64,000 bases of DNA, taken from the NCBI RefSeq assembly GCF_002775205.1, contig NC_036454.1, positions 5,771,882 to 5,835,881 of the forward strand, in the 5' to 3' direction. Made by a program: the position numbers and the translations under genes. Below are positions 24,701 through 35,900 of this stretch, one piece after another. How positions within the stretch are numbered: the first letter of the stretch is position 1; the number at the start of each line of letters is the position of its first letter. The notes below the pieces were generated by a model. That model saw only the letters and a list, made by a program, of their open reading frames with translations, was not told the origin of the DNA and did not search any database. The DNA is from Xiphophorus maculatus (lineage: Eukaryota; Chordata; Actinopteri; Cyprinodontiformes; Poeciliidae).

Positions 24701-27700
24701 TAGGTGGTTAACATGTTTGTGCAATTTATAACCCGTAATATAAAATATCAGCCACAAGTCAAATCAAACATTTTCTGCTTACAGAAAATTTAAACTATTA
24801 ATCATTAGCAGATATGAACGCCTGTTAAAAAAAAATAAAGAAAAGACTTAGCCAAACTCTAGAAGACACAGAAGACAATCAGGGCCACTGAAAAAAATTG
24901 AATCCAGACTTTTTTTTCTCAGAACTCAGACTTCAAAATTCTGAGGAAAAATCCTAATTCTGAAAAAGTCAAAATTCTGATATTAAAGTCAGAAATTTGA
25001 CATCAAAATCTGAATTCTCTGGAAAAAAGTAATAATTATGAGAAAAAAGATAGAAATTTGAAAAAACAAATCTGAAATTAAAATCAAAATTCTGAGAAAA
25101 AAAAATCCTTATTCTGAAAAAGTCATAATTCAGTCAATCCTGAGAAACAAATCACAATTCATAGAAAATGTAGAATTATTTTAGAGAAAATAAAAGTCAA
25201 AATTCTGGTGTTAAAAGTAATAAAAAGAGAAAAAAGTTAAAATTCTGAGGAGAAAAAAAGTCAGAATTCTGAGATTAAATTTTGATGTTAAAAACGCAAT
25301 TTTGCTATTAAAGTCAGCATTCTGAGAAAAAAAAAGTTTTTTTCAGTGTCCCTAATCTTCCTCTGTAATAACAAGCATTAAAGTCATTAAAGTTTTTACC
25401 TCAGTGAAAACCAGAACTTTGTTAATCTCTGTCTTGAAGGGATGCGGTAGATGCACGGTGGTGACGAAGGGGTCGACTTTTTTCTGTGAGGAGAGACAAA
25501 AAAAGAAAACATTGTTTAGTTGTTCTGAGCAGTCAGCACGCTGCAGGAAGATAAAAGATAAATGGAAAGGAAAGTGGCAGAAATTAAACCTTCATGTCTC
25601 CAGAGTGATTCATTATGTATGGGAACATTAGATCTGTGGAAACGGATGAGAGGAAGCTGGTCTCCGCGGACCGGAGGAAACAAACTTCTGAGCGTTTCCA
25701 GCAACCTCCGCAGTGATCGATGCATCATCTGCACGACTCACATCAGCGCCAGTCAAGTGCGACAGCAAAAGCAAAAGGAGGAAATGAATCCAAACAAACC
25801 TGCCAAGAGTAACTGGTTAAATTTGGATTTAACTGATCAGAACGGGTCAGGGTTCTCCATCAGAACCAGAAGGTCCAACAGGACTGGGTTTGGTAAACAG
25901 GAAGAAGGGATTTCTACAGAACTGATTCCTGCATCTAAAGCTTAAAAACCCAAAATGTCCAAAGCTGCAGTGAAGAGTATCAGTATAATCCATTTTATTT
26001 ACGGTTTGGGTTGAGTTTGGTTTTTATTCCCGTTTAATTTATTGTTTTTGGTGGTTGTGTTTTACTGTGATCAATACTAATATATAGATATGTTTGATGC
26101 AATATTCAATATTCAATATATAAGAACCACACAAGATTCTGGGGGATGTGGACAGAAGAAAGGCTTTAATTGCTCAACCTCTAGTGGAATCAACTAACTC
26201 TCTCACTCTTTGGTTGCCTAGCAACAAACTATTGAGTAAATGGCGCAGCAGCAGTTTCAAGTTCCCCCTCCTTGCCTCATAACTGCTTAAAAATGAAAAA
26301 CAGCGTTGAGTGAATAAAACAGGAAAGGTTACGCCACCAGTTTGGCGGTATTTCAGATATTTAAAACAAAAGAATTATCAATAATTATCAATATCAACTG
26401 ATATGAAACATTTATATCGTGATGCGTTCTTCAGACACATTTTCCAGTTTCAATGTTAAAGGTTCTCAAAATTTAAGTTTGTTAGTTTGTTACTTTACTT
26501 GAAAATAGACTTAAAACGACAATATTATTGTTTATCGCAATTATTTCTGGGACAATTTATCATCCAGCAAAATTATTATTGTTCATTCTAGTAATATTAT
26601 GATTTTATAATGGTAATATTAAAACTTTATTTGTACCACAATATTCTTATAATATTATAAATTTATTCACATGATTAAAAAAAAAATCTCTGATTTTTTT
26701 CTTCATATTGTAAAACGTCTCGATGTGCTGTTGGTGTGACGTTCGCGCTGATTAGATGGAGCGTTACCTTTTTCTCCAGCTTCATGTCCAGCTTCAGGTC
26801 GACATAGACGGGCTGATCGGCGGGCGCGAAGTCCAGCTTCTGGAACCTCTTCAGCATGTTGATGCTGTCTGAGGCGCTGTGGACAACTCTGGCATAGAAC
26901 CGCTTAACATAGACGTCATCCACAGGGACCCAGGCGGTTTTCCCAAAAGGCTTGGGCCTGTCTTTGTCGTCGATGATTCGCTTCTCTTTCTTCTCTTCCT
27001 TCTCCTTCTTCTTCTCCTCCTCCTTTTTGTCCTTCTTCCGGGCCCTGCCGAACGACAAGTACCACAAAAGGTTAGGACGGTTGTACACAAAGAAAAAAAG
27101 AAGAGTAAATTTCTGCCGACAAAAACTCAGAAATTTTGGACTTTTCAACCTTGAAAATTTCCACGTTTTTGTCTAAAAAATAAATTTGAAAAGTTGAAAA
27201 TTTGCAAGAAACAAATTCTAAATTTTGAGATTATTCGCAGAAGTTTTCTAAAAAAATTAATTAATTTCTGACCTCACAAAGTAAACAATTTTTGAGGAAA
27301 AAATCTGAAATTTTGATATTAATCTCATGCAAATTCTGAAAATAAACTAAGAGATTTTTGAGTTTGAAATGTCTTTTTTTTTCCCTTTTCAAATTCAGAA
27401 ATTTCCACTTTTTCTCTAGAAGAATTCTGAGATTAACACTTCTAATTTTTTCTCACAAATTTTCAACTTTTCAATTTTTTTCAATTTCTTAGATTTTCTT
27501 ACAAATTTTGAGATTTGAAATCTCGAAATTTCAACGTTTTTCTTGAAAATGTTTTACTTTTCCTACTCAGAAATTTCTGTGTTTTTCTATTAAATTTTCT
27601 CAAAACGTCTGAGTTGTTTGGTGTAAATGTAGTCCTTTTTTCACATTTTTTTATTCTAAGTATGCGCCGTCATAGGCAGGAGGGATTTGAAACCCAGCAG

Positions 27701-29277
27701 GACAAAGCTGAAGTTTCACAGCAGAGATGCTAACTCACCTGACAGCTGCGTAGGTCCGGATGGGTAGAGTCCTCGGTGCTACCTGAGATACGGCTGAGTA
27801 CGAGGGACCGCCGGCGCTCAGCAGCTGCTTCTGACATCCTGACAAAACTGAGCAAGAGAGAAAAACATAAAACAGATGAAGCAGAATGTGTTTCATCCAG
27901 ATTAATCCAATTCAATTCCTTGTTAAGGTTGAGTCACGTCAAGAATGTCACATACTGACTTGGTCTGTGCCACACTAACTCTCACTAGTTTGCATCAGCA
28001 ACAGTATTGCTGCTTTTTTATTGCATTTTGTTTTTACAAATATGTTTTGATATTCTCCTATGCCTACCTTAAAATTTCTAATTCCATTAATGAAGACTTT
28101 CAGGGTTCGTTTTTTTTTCCCCCGTTGCCATGGTGAATCTCCTTATATGTGGTCCACTGTTCAATCAATCAATCAATCAAATTTTATTTGTATAGCACAT
28201 TTCAGCAGCAAAGCATTTCAAAGTGCTTTACATCATATCAAACACAGAAACACAATGTAATATAGAATCAACAATCAAAACAAAGCATTAAGTCAAGTTC
28301 CATCAATAAATTTGTAATTAATTACATTTCAAACACAAATCTAAACAGGAGGGTTTTTAGTCGAGATTTAAAAGAAGTCAGTGTTTCAGCTGTTTTACAG
28401 TTTTCTGGAAGTTTGTTCCAAATTTGTGGTGCATAGATGCTGAAAGCTGCTTCTCCTCGTTTGGTTCTGGTTCTGGGGATGCAAAGCAGAACCAGAAGAC
28501 CTGAGAGGTCTGGAAGGTTCATACAACAACAGCAGATCTTTAATGTATTGTGGTGCTAAGCCGTTCAGTGATTTATAAACTAACAACAGTATTTTAAAGT
28601 CTATTCTTTGAGCTACAGGGAGCCAGTGCAGGAACTTTAAAACTGGTGTTATGGTCTCTATCTTCCTGGTTTTTCCTGTTGAGGGCTTTTCTATAAAACT
28701 CACGTTTAACTCAGCGCTATCTTCACATACCCAGTGGATTTCTCCTGTTCTGAAACCAGAAACTTTGAGTACCACAGAGGAAGGAAGGTTTATTCAGAGT
28801 ATCTAGTTTCTACTCAGAGTTCGTAAATTCTGCTTTCTGAAACGATAAAATGAAAAGTACTCACGCAAATGTTGGTTTTTAAACTGTTTCTAAGCTGTAA
28901 TATCTTCCCCTTGGAAAAAGAACAGCTCAAACAAATTAATGAACGCCCCAAAATAAAATCGTCATAACAACCAAAAGGAGTTTCTGATACAGGTTATGTG
29001 AATTTTGTTGCTTTTGTTTAGCTGCTTGGGATGTCATGTCAAACAAATTAAGGCTGGGGCATCAATCTGCTAGCATTAGAGGTCCAATCTCGGATGTATT
29101 TCTGGATGGGAAAACAGAACCGGACGGTTTGAAGGCCTCGACGGCCTCACGACCCAAATAATATACCCAAAAAAACAATACGAAATATTATAAACCTGAA
29201 ACATGCCCTACATAAATCAGGAAATAAAAAAATAACAAAAACTGACCTTTCCAAACATTCCGCGTGCAGGTTGCCAT
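18720..29277 (-). CDS. mrpl1: mrpl1, mitochondrial ribosomal protein uL1m
   Basis: This protein of the mitochondrial 39S subunit forms the L1 stalk that handles exit-site tRNA. There are nine coding exons: 29277-29247, 27838-27739, 27044-26768, 25483-25400, 24646-24575, 24462-24351, 23082-22982, 22731-22650 and 18823-18720. Every junction is GT-AG and keeps frame, giving 963 nt or 320 aa (human about 325). It starts MATCTRNVW with a basic N-terminal presequence (to about residue 43). A Lys/Glu-rich run at about residues 46-66 is followed by DDVYVKRFY, KKVDPF, HPFKTEINKVLVFTE, KENGAAVVGG, DDEISADFYVAVPDI and LDMPSEQIFANLQ, all close to vertebrate MRPL1. The C-terminus is AAQTDEE. The product is imported into mitochondria. 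The gene is divergent from cnot6l. A family A transposon ends about 25 bp upstream of exon 3. Identity is very secure; the ATG at 29277 is the first in frame with the presequence. Confidence 0.96.
18888..19190. mobile_element. Inverted-repeat element family E, copy 2
   Basis: Starts CACTGCAAAAACACAAAATC. The two halves (for example TAACTTATAAGTAACTTTAT and, inverted, CCCTGTAAGTTGGTTTTGCC) are imperfect inverted repeats. It lies in mrpl1 intron 8 just upstream of the last exon on the minus strand. Confidence 0.65.
20190..20890 (+). repeat. Dispersed repeat family C, copy 1
   Basis: It shares a long ordered set of blocks with 39850-40620: GTGTTGCAGTTT, CCATCCAGCAGAGG, AACAGAGTCCGGTGTGGGA, CAACAACTACAGA, CTCATGTTATG-like and GAGAAAACT. 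It is about 700 bp with no open frame, which suggests a non-autonomous DNA transposon. It lies in mrpl1 intron 8. The CCAGCAGAGGGCGCAG at 20295-20310 is a strong CTCF-like motif. Confidence 0.65.
21370..21512 (+). mobile_element. Non-LTR retrotransposon 3' tail (RTE-like)
   Basis: The text CAAACTGGCGACCTGTCCAG, GCCTCTCGCCC, and the ending AAAATGGATGGATGGATG is the familiar 3' end of teleost RTE/Rex-type LINEs (and SINEs using them), with the short GGAT tail. It is 5'-truncated and lies in mrpl1 intron 8. Confidence 0.6.
22045..22460. repeat. Family B-like repeat fragment
   Basis: Carries GTTATGATAACAAATTGCTG, AACTGTCCCAGCAGTTATTG and CGATAAACGGTAATATTGTT, as do 33490-33540 and 26520-26570. 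A smaller related piece is at about 23880-24000. Both are in mrpl1 introns. Confidence 0.45.
24866..25368. mobile_element. Family A element, GCCACTG-ended subfamily
   Basis: The left end reads CAATCAGGGCCACTGAAAAA. The right end in reverse complement reads AAGATTAGGGACACTGAAAA. The core is a degenerate array of TCAGAATTCTGAGAAAAAA-type units. It lies in mrpl1 intron 4, beside exon 4. Confidence 0.65.
26060..26620. repeat. Dispersed repeat family B, copy 2
   Basis: Same blocks as 4390-4965 and 33490-33840: GGAATCAACTAACTCTCTCA, TTTGGTTGCCTAGCAACAAA (X-box-like), GCGGTATTTCAGATATTTAA and TCAATATCAACTGATATGAA. It lies in mrpl1 intron 3. Confidence 0.6.
27070..27675. mobile_element. Family A element next to mrpl1 exon 3
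   Basis: The left end GGTTAGGACGGTTGTACACA and AGAAAAAAAGAAGAGTAAAT fits the family A terminal repeat. The right end has CTAAGTATGCGCCGTCAT, the counterpart of CTAATACGCCATCGTA at 43531. The core is AT-rich degenerate repeats. The left end is only about 25 bp from the exon 3 acceptor. Confidence 0.6.
28150..28790 (-). mobile_element. L2-type LINE, 5'-truncated 3' end
   Basis: The minus strand encodes the C-terminal tail of an L2-clade reverse-transcriptase protein: LKFLHWLPVAQRIDFKILL, SLNGLAPQYIKDLLLLYEPS, then after a frame break RTRTKRGEAAFS, APQIWNKLPENCK and SFKSRLKTLLF. It ends in a TTGATTGATTGATTGA tail. It has lost the 5' part and has a frameshift near 28440-28500, so it is dead. It sits in mrpl1 intron 1 in the gene's own orientation. 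Confidence 0.85.
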
Positions 29278-30139
29278 ATCTGCTGTTAGCGGTCCCTGTG
29301 AAAACAAAAGCCGGTTTTTTGGTTCCGCTTGACAAAATGGTAGAATCTAAATTTTAAAAAAATCAGACAACGGAAGTTTAATTTATCTACTGGGGTTTAT
29401 AACAAACATTCAGTGGTAAATCACTTACGTTAAAAGAAACACTCTTCCGCACGTTTAAGATCTTGCATTCAGTATAAATTATGTATTGAATCTTTATTCA
29501 AAACACTTAAAAGTTTGACATTAAATATTAAGCTTAGATGACTGAATCTAGAATACTGTCAACAATAAACTGAGTGCATATACAAATATTTGGAAGATTT
29601 CATTATTATTTAATAATATCGTCAATGAATACCCATCTGCATAATAAAGTTTAAGTTTACTCAAGTTTAAGTATTAAATTCTGGTTTTAAAGAGTCTTGT
29701 TCTCAATATGTATATTTTATTACAATACATAGAAATGGTGGCTTGTATAACATAAATACATTTACATATCTCTTCAACTGTCGTTTTGTGGGTTGGAAGA
29801 TGAAAGGTTTCCAAACCTTACCTCAGGGATATATTTATGAATATAAACTACAGTACCTTTGATCAACTCTCATTTAAAATCTTAAATGCTAAAACAGCTA
29901 AAATCTAGTTGTTGAGTTATTCAACCTTACATTTGGATTCTTTAACAAGCCCACACTTAGCATGGTCCTGATGGATATTTCTTTCTTTCTGAAGGTTAGT
30001 TGTTCATAAAAAATAAATAAATAAATTTATAAACAAATAAATAAATAAACAATAATAATAATAATTCTTTTATGTTTTGTTTCTAATCGCTAAAAGTTTT
30101 ATTAAATTTGGTTACACAAGAAACATTGCGCAACCCTTT
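29278..30139. promoter_or_regulatory. Divergent promoter interval of mrpl1 and cnot6l
   Basis: Upstream of the mrpl1 ATG the minus strand reads CTACCATTTTGTC (YY1-like) close to an ETS-type CGGAAGT at 29375. On the cnot6l side sequence becomes GC- and CpG-rich from about 30130. Between them the DNA is AT-rich, with an ATAA/AATA microsatellite at about 30009-30065. No TATA box is evident for either gene. Sharing of regulation is inference. Confidence 0.5.
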
Positions 30140-30301
30140 CGGCGCGCGCTCCGGGAGTGTGACGGGGACGAGCGGAAGTCGCGTTTGTTGTTCTTCCTTC
30201 TGTTTCCGAGACGTTCAGGGGTCTACACGGGTTCTAGAGGCGCGTCTACATGTCGCTGCTAATTCCCCTCATAAACCGTCTTCTACCGCACCCGAATGAA
30301 G
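30140..30301 (+). other. cnot6l: cnot6l probable non-coding first exon / CpG island
   Basis: GC-rich, CpG-rich sequence with an ETS site (AGCGGAAGTC at 30171-30180), ending in a strong donor GAAG|GTAAAG at 30301/30302. The CpG-rich zone continues to about 30500. An ATG at 30250 opens a short frame that, when joined to the 32940 acceptor, stops just before the main ATG, so it would be a small upstream ORF. Exon start is not determined and no RNA evidence is available. Confidence 0.45.
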
Positions 30302-31259
30302 GTAAAGTCCCGCCTCGGTTCGCGTTCACACAGAACACATCCACCCGGGTCGGTTCCGAGTCAGATTAAACCCGCTCCTGGCAGATCGGCTCCCCGGCTG
30401 TGAGCCCCTGTGAGCCCGGGTGTCGAGCGCACAGCTGCCGACAGTCGAACTAATCCAACCCGCTGCTTCGGAGGCGCTCCCCGGTGAACGCGGCTGGGTT
30501 GTGTTTTTACCACTGTCTAAGTTAATGTGTTAATATGATCAGTGTTATCAATATTATCAATTATCAGACACTTATATTGACTCTGGGGTCAGGTGTGACA
30601 GCTGCTAAGCCGAACTTCTTCCCGAACGGGCCCGTCTGGCTACTTTTGACACTACATCTATGTTTGGAGACTCGTCCTTCAGCTGTCTGTGCAGTTGGCT
30701 TTGCTACATTTTCTCCCATTTAAAAAAAACTTTCCCACCTCGTAAAAATACAAACCTCAGAGTTTAAGGCGACCATTTCCACGTTTTCAGGAAATACATT
30801 ACTTTAGTGATTAGTTGAAGTTCAGAGTCTAAACGTGTAAAATTCCTACATGGGTGTGATGAAAGTTTCCTCTGGAAGTGTAGTTCTGTGATATGAACAG
30901 ATGCCAGCAGGCCACATGTCACCCTGCTCCTTGCTTGTGACCCAGTAATGTGTAAACAGGTTATGCAATTCTTTTCCAAACTTGTTCACCTCGGCCAAAC
31001 TCATGTCTGCTGCTGCATAAACACCAGTCAGAAAGTTCTGCAGCACTTCTCAGGTTAGTCTGCATGCTGCTGCAAAACGCTCCCATGCTACAGGTGTGTT
31101 ATATGTTCTGAGCAGACATGCATGTTAAATAAATACTGTCAATTTTCTGCTGGGTCCGGAGTTATATCTGATGTTTACAGCAAGGAGAATAAAGTCATGT
31201 TAGAAAAAGGAAGTAATTATTTGTTGTAGAACAGAACAGGCCAAGAACTATTACTGTTT

Positions 31260-31263
<4 letters not shown>

Positions 31264-31318
<55 letters not shown>
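31264..31318. repeat. (TA)n microsatellite
   Basis: Pure TA repeat of about 55 bp in cnot6l intron 1; a second shorter (TA)n tract lies at 31477-31498. Confidence 0.97.
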
Positions 31319-31321
<3 letters not shown>

Positions 31322-31476
31322 CATCAGACATCACAACATCAGACATCAGAGATGTGCAGTCCTTGGCACAGCCAAGATACTGCGCAGAACCCTCAAGCTC
31401 CCAGGCCTCTGGTAGAGGACCCGAGCTCAGAGGATAAGAACCACCCGCGGTGGGTGAGAAGGGAATTTTTATTTTT
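31319..31476 (+). mobile_element. Retroelement 3' fragment between TA tracts
   Basis: Contains AAGCTCCCAGGCCTCTGGTA and GAGGACCCGAGCTCAGAGG followed by ACCACCCGCGGTGGGTGAGA and a TA-rich tail. I recognise this block as a recurrent fish retroelement 3' region, but cannot assign the clade with certainty. Confidence 0.4.
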
Positions 31477-32949
31477 TATATATATATATATATATATAGT
31501 AACAAAACAATACATTAAAATGCAAATCTAGAATACAAAAAGAGTACCTACTTCAACATATATTTAAAAGTAAATAGTAGCCATCCAAGTAATTGAAATG
31601 GAATCCTTATTTATTTCAAACAAGTAAAGGTCAGAGAAAAAAATAAAAATAATTAAGAAGAAAACAAAAATATATCAAATACATAACCAAACCTTTATAT
31701 CCAGTTAGAAAAGGAATGGGAAGAAGATAAATCCTATTAGATTCTACCCCAAAATACACAAGTAAAAATGAGAAGTACTGGAATATTTGATTTAATATCT
31801 TAAAAATGATTTCATCAGATAGAGAAAACTCTAAAATTATGTACAAATTCTGTTATTTTAAAGACTTAAAGAAAAAATCAGGCAGAAGAAACACTTTTAC
31901 AAATTATTTTTTTCAATATAAAACTTTCCAAATTCAAACTTACTGTAGATAATATAGATACTAGGAGAGGGTAAAGTGACAATAAATAGTACTTACTTTA
32001 TTTTTTTGGTCTCTAAATGGCTCAACAGGTTCAGCAGATAGAAAATAACATCAGAACAACAAAGCAGGTATATGAACAGGAGGTCTCACTTTGACATAAA
32101 CTGTGTTTATTTCCGGTTTGGTTAAAACACATTTCTTCTTCATTTAATGACGTTAAAAATATTACTCAATTAAAAGTAAAAGTATGTTGTATTAAAACTA
32201 ATCCTAGAAGTAATTCTTCCCAAAATGCAAATTTAACATTTACCAGATCATTTATTGTTGTCTTGACAAAATTCTTGTTGTTATAAAAAAAAACTATGAT
32301 TTATTGACTTTAAGTTGAAGCTAATGATCTCTAAGAATCCCAATAACTGAAAGTATTTGCAGGAATGTTGGTTTTATTTTCTCCACTGTTGTTTCCACAA
32401 GAGCTTCAGTAAATATAAATACATTCCAATGTATCCTGAAGAAACCTCACATTTATCCTTATTTTATTGATTTCACAAAAGTAGTTCATCCCTATTTTAC
32501 CAATACTCAGAAAAGCAAACAAGTTTCCTGAAGTATGTATAAAACCTTTTGTGTCTTTACTCATCAAATTATGAATTGTGGTTATTACACACAGTTCTTT
32601 GGTGGTTATGGACAGGGTTTTGATATATTTGTAAAAGAAACTTGGTAAAAGAAAAAGTTGAGTTGAGAAAACAGGTTTGTGCAGCCAGAAATGTTCAAGC
32701 CGTCCTGGAAAGCAGCTGTTTAAAATTACATCTCCAGCCTTATGATGTATGATTCAGTTGAAGCGGTATCATGCGTCACCCTGGAAAAAACATTGTATTA
32801 ATAAAGAGCCAGCAGTTTTTCTGCTAAATTCTTTTCTTGAAATCTGTTTACAAAACTTCTTTTTTCTCTCTTTAAAGTTTTTCTCTCTGAATTAAAAGCT
32901 GGACTCAGTGTTTTTTGTTTTGCTTTGTTTTTGTTTCAGATTAACAGGT

Positions 32950-35900
32950 ATGCCAAAGGAAAAATATGATCCTCCAGATCCCCGCAGATGTTACACCATC
33001 ATGTCAGCTGAGGAGGCGGCCAATGGGAAGAAGTCTCACTGGAACGAGCTCGAGATAACCGGTTAGTCCGACTGCTTCTAGTTAACGGGAAATAAATCCC
33101 AAAGCTTTGAGTCCAAAATGTTCAGCCAAAGAAACATCCAAGATGGTTCAATCAAACGTAAATACACAGATAATTTCGCAAGCTTGGTTGAACACGTAAA
33201 AGCAACTTTAATTAGTTCAGTCACTGCATTCAGGAGTAGAACAGCCAAAGTAAAATAAATAATAAAGAAATTGAAACAATTAAAAAACAATATGTTTACT
33301 ACCACTTAGTCAAACATGTAAATATTAAACTGCAACAAACAAATTTCATAATATTGTGCTAAAATAAATAAGTTATAGATTTAGACTGAAAAGATCTGTA
33401 CAAATGGATTGGGCACATTGCCACCGATACCCAATCTAAGTTATTTTTCAATATTGTGACCGATACAAATATTGATATCAGATAGTTGCATCGCTAGGCA
33501 TGTCACGATAACGTTTGCTGGTTGATAAATTGTCCCAGAAGTTTTTGTGAAAACTGATAATATTGTTGTTTTGAGAGGAATCAACTAACTCTCTCACTCT
33601 TTGGTTACCTAGCAACAACCTTCTGAGTAACTGCTGCAGCAACAGTTTAAAGTTCTGCCACGGTGCTTAAAAATAAAAAACTGTGGATAAAACAGGAACA
33701 GTCAAGCCACCAGTTTGGTACTATTTCTGATATTTAAAACAAAAAGTCCGGATCAATAATTATCAATATCGACTGATATGAAATGCTTATATCATGATAC
33801 GTTCTTCAGCCGTATCGTCCAGCTCTACGTCTCTTGTGAAATTCCTCAGACCAGGGTTATAATAGTTTTGGGTTTTTAATTTTATTTTAGTTTTATTTTG
33901 TTGTGACTTTTTGTTTGTCTAATTCAGTTACTTTTAATTAGTTTTTAGAGTGCGTTTGCTTGTTTTTGTTAGTTATTATTAGTTAAATATTGCTTAGATT
34001 TTATTAATTAGAGTAGTTTAGTTTTTTCATGCTTTGGTTGATTTTTAGGTGTGTTCAAAATATGTATTCATCAATCAAATGACTCTGGTGTTTTCTCCCG
34101 CTATTTTGTGGACTAGCTTAGAGGATAATGGATGCTTATTGCTTGTGTTGGGGAAAAAATCTATTTCACATCATTTTGAAAGGCTAATAAGTAGATAAAC
34201 ACAAAACAAAGGATGTTATACGTATAGTTTACCTACAATATTGTTTTTCCCCATTAAGTACCGTTTTTATTTGTTTTAGTTAATAAAAATGTTTTGTCAG
34301 TTTTAGTTATCGTTATTTTGTTAATTTTAGTTGACTACAACATCCTCGCATCATCACCAGTTCTTCAGAATCAGATTTTAATGTCGTCTTGTTTGCGTTT
34401 TTATTGAATCAGGACGGGTCAGGAGCCTGAGCAGCTCGTTATGGACGCTCACGCACCTCACGGTGCTGCACATCAACGACAACAACCTGACCCGCATCCC
34501 GCCGGACATCGCCAAGCTGCCCAACCTGGCCTACCTGAACCTGTCGTCCAATAAGCTGCGCAGTCTGCCCGCTGAACTGGGCAACATGGTCTCTCTCAGG
34601 TAGGCCGCCCTGCGCTACATGGCACCTGTCAAACACATGACGGAGCTGACCCAGGGATTCCCACCAGAACCATCACACTGCCTGCATTTCTTTAAAACCC
34701 ATCATAGACAAGCAGTGTTCTACCCAGTAATGGGCCACTTTGTATATTTGGACTTTTCCTTTTCATCAGAACCTTCATTAAAGAGGAACTAACCCTCAAG
34801 TCAGCTTTTTGTAGATAAACTGTCTCAATTGGTTCTCAGGTAAAATCGTCTTTTTTTTAGTTTTATGTCATTTTGTAATGTTACTCTTTCATCAGAAACA
34901 TACCTGGAGTGTTGCCTTGATTCTTTCATGTATATTTGAGAAATCCATTAATCTCCATGGCAACCATTCAGCTGTGTGAAACGCCTGGGTGGGTCTAGCC
35001 CCGCCTTTGAGGCGCAGCCCTCCCCCACTCACTCCTTCAGACTAGCCAGCAGCAATTAGCAAAAACCTGCTGAGCTCATTATATGAGCTGCTTCTCAGTG
35101 AGACGCTGGTGAAAACGTTGTTAAAGGGTTAGTAGATAAGTAAGAGCAGGAGTTTCTTAAAGAGACAGAGACCCAATTTCAGGACGTTAAATTACAAAGT
35201 GAAATTTATTTTAAGTCATATTAGATTTATATAGCATTTTTTATAGCAACTGAAGGTAACAAAGTTAGTTGATAATACTATAAAATGGCTCTATGTGCCT
35301 GGAAAATACATAATACTGTTAATGTTTCTGTGCAAACTGAGACATTTTTGTGTAAATTTGTTTAATTCTGCAATTTTTTGCCTAAAACCATCTCAATGCT
35401 GCCCTCTTCAGGCTGAACAGTAGCTACTGCAGGTTGCACATGATACAGCTTGGCTAGCATCGCCCCATGTTCAGATATAATTTAACTTACAAGTAACTTT
35501 TCACAAGATATGTGAGCTTGCAAATCCTAAACATTGATTTAGAAAAGTACTATCAAATCATTTCACTAAGACATTTTCCTGTGTTACAGGTGAAATAATC
35601 TGCCAGAGAAAAACACATTCAAATATCTGGAGAAATAATTTTTAAAAATCATTTTTATTGCACATGTATCACTCTTTATACAAGACTGCAGTGAAAGTTA
35701 CATTATTTAATAAGTATAGGGATTTAATCACCAAAAATACGCCTTGAGAAAACTTGAAAATTGCTTCAATTTAGCTTCATATTCCAGTTTAATTTGTAAT
35801 TCAATCCTAAAGTGAAATCTTGTCACGTAGAAAACAATTTGTTCACTTTATTGCTATTATTGTATTAATCTGTTACTGAACCTTTAATAATTTCTTTAAA

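Noticed and set aside
26879..27154. Plus-strand frame with a long leucine run
   Set aside because: Antisense of the Lys/Glu-rich exon 3 of mrpl1.
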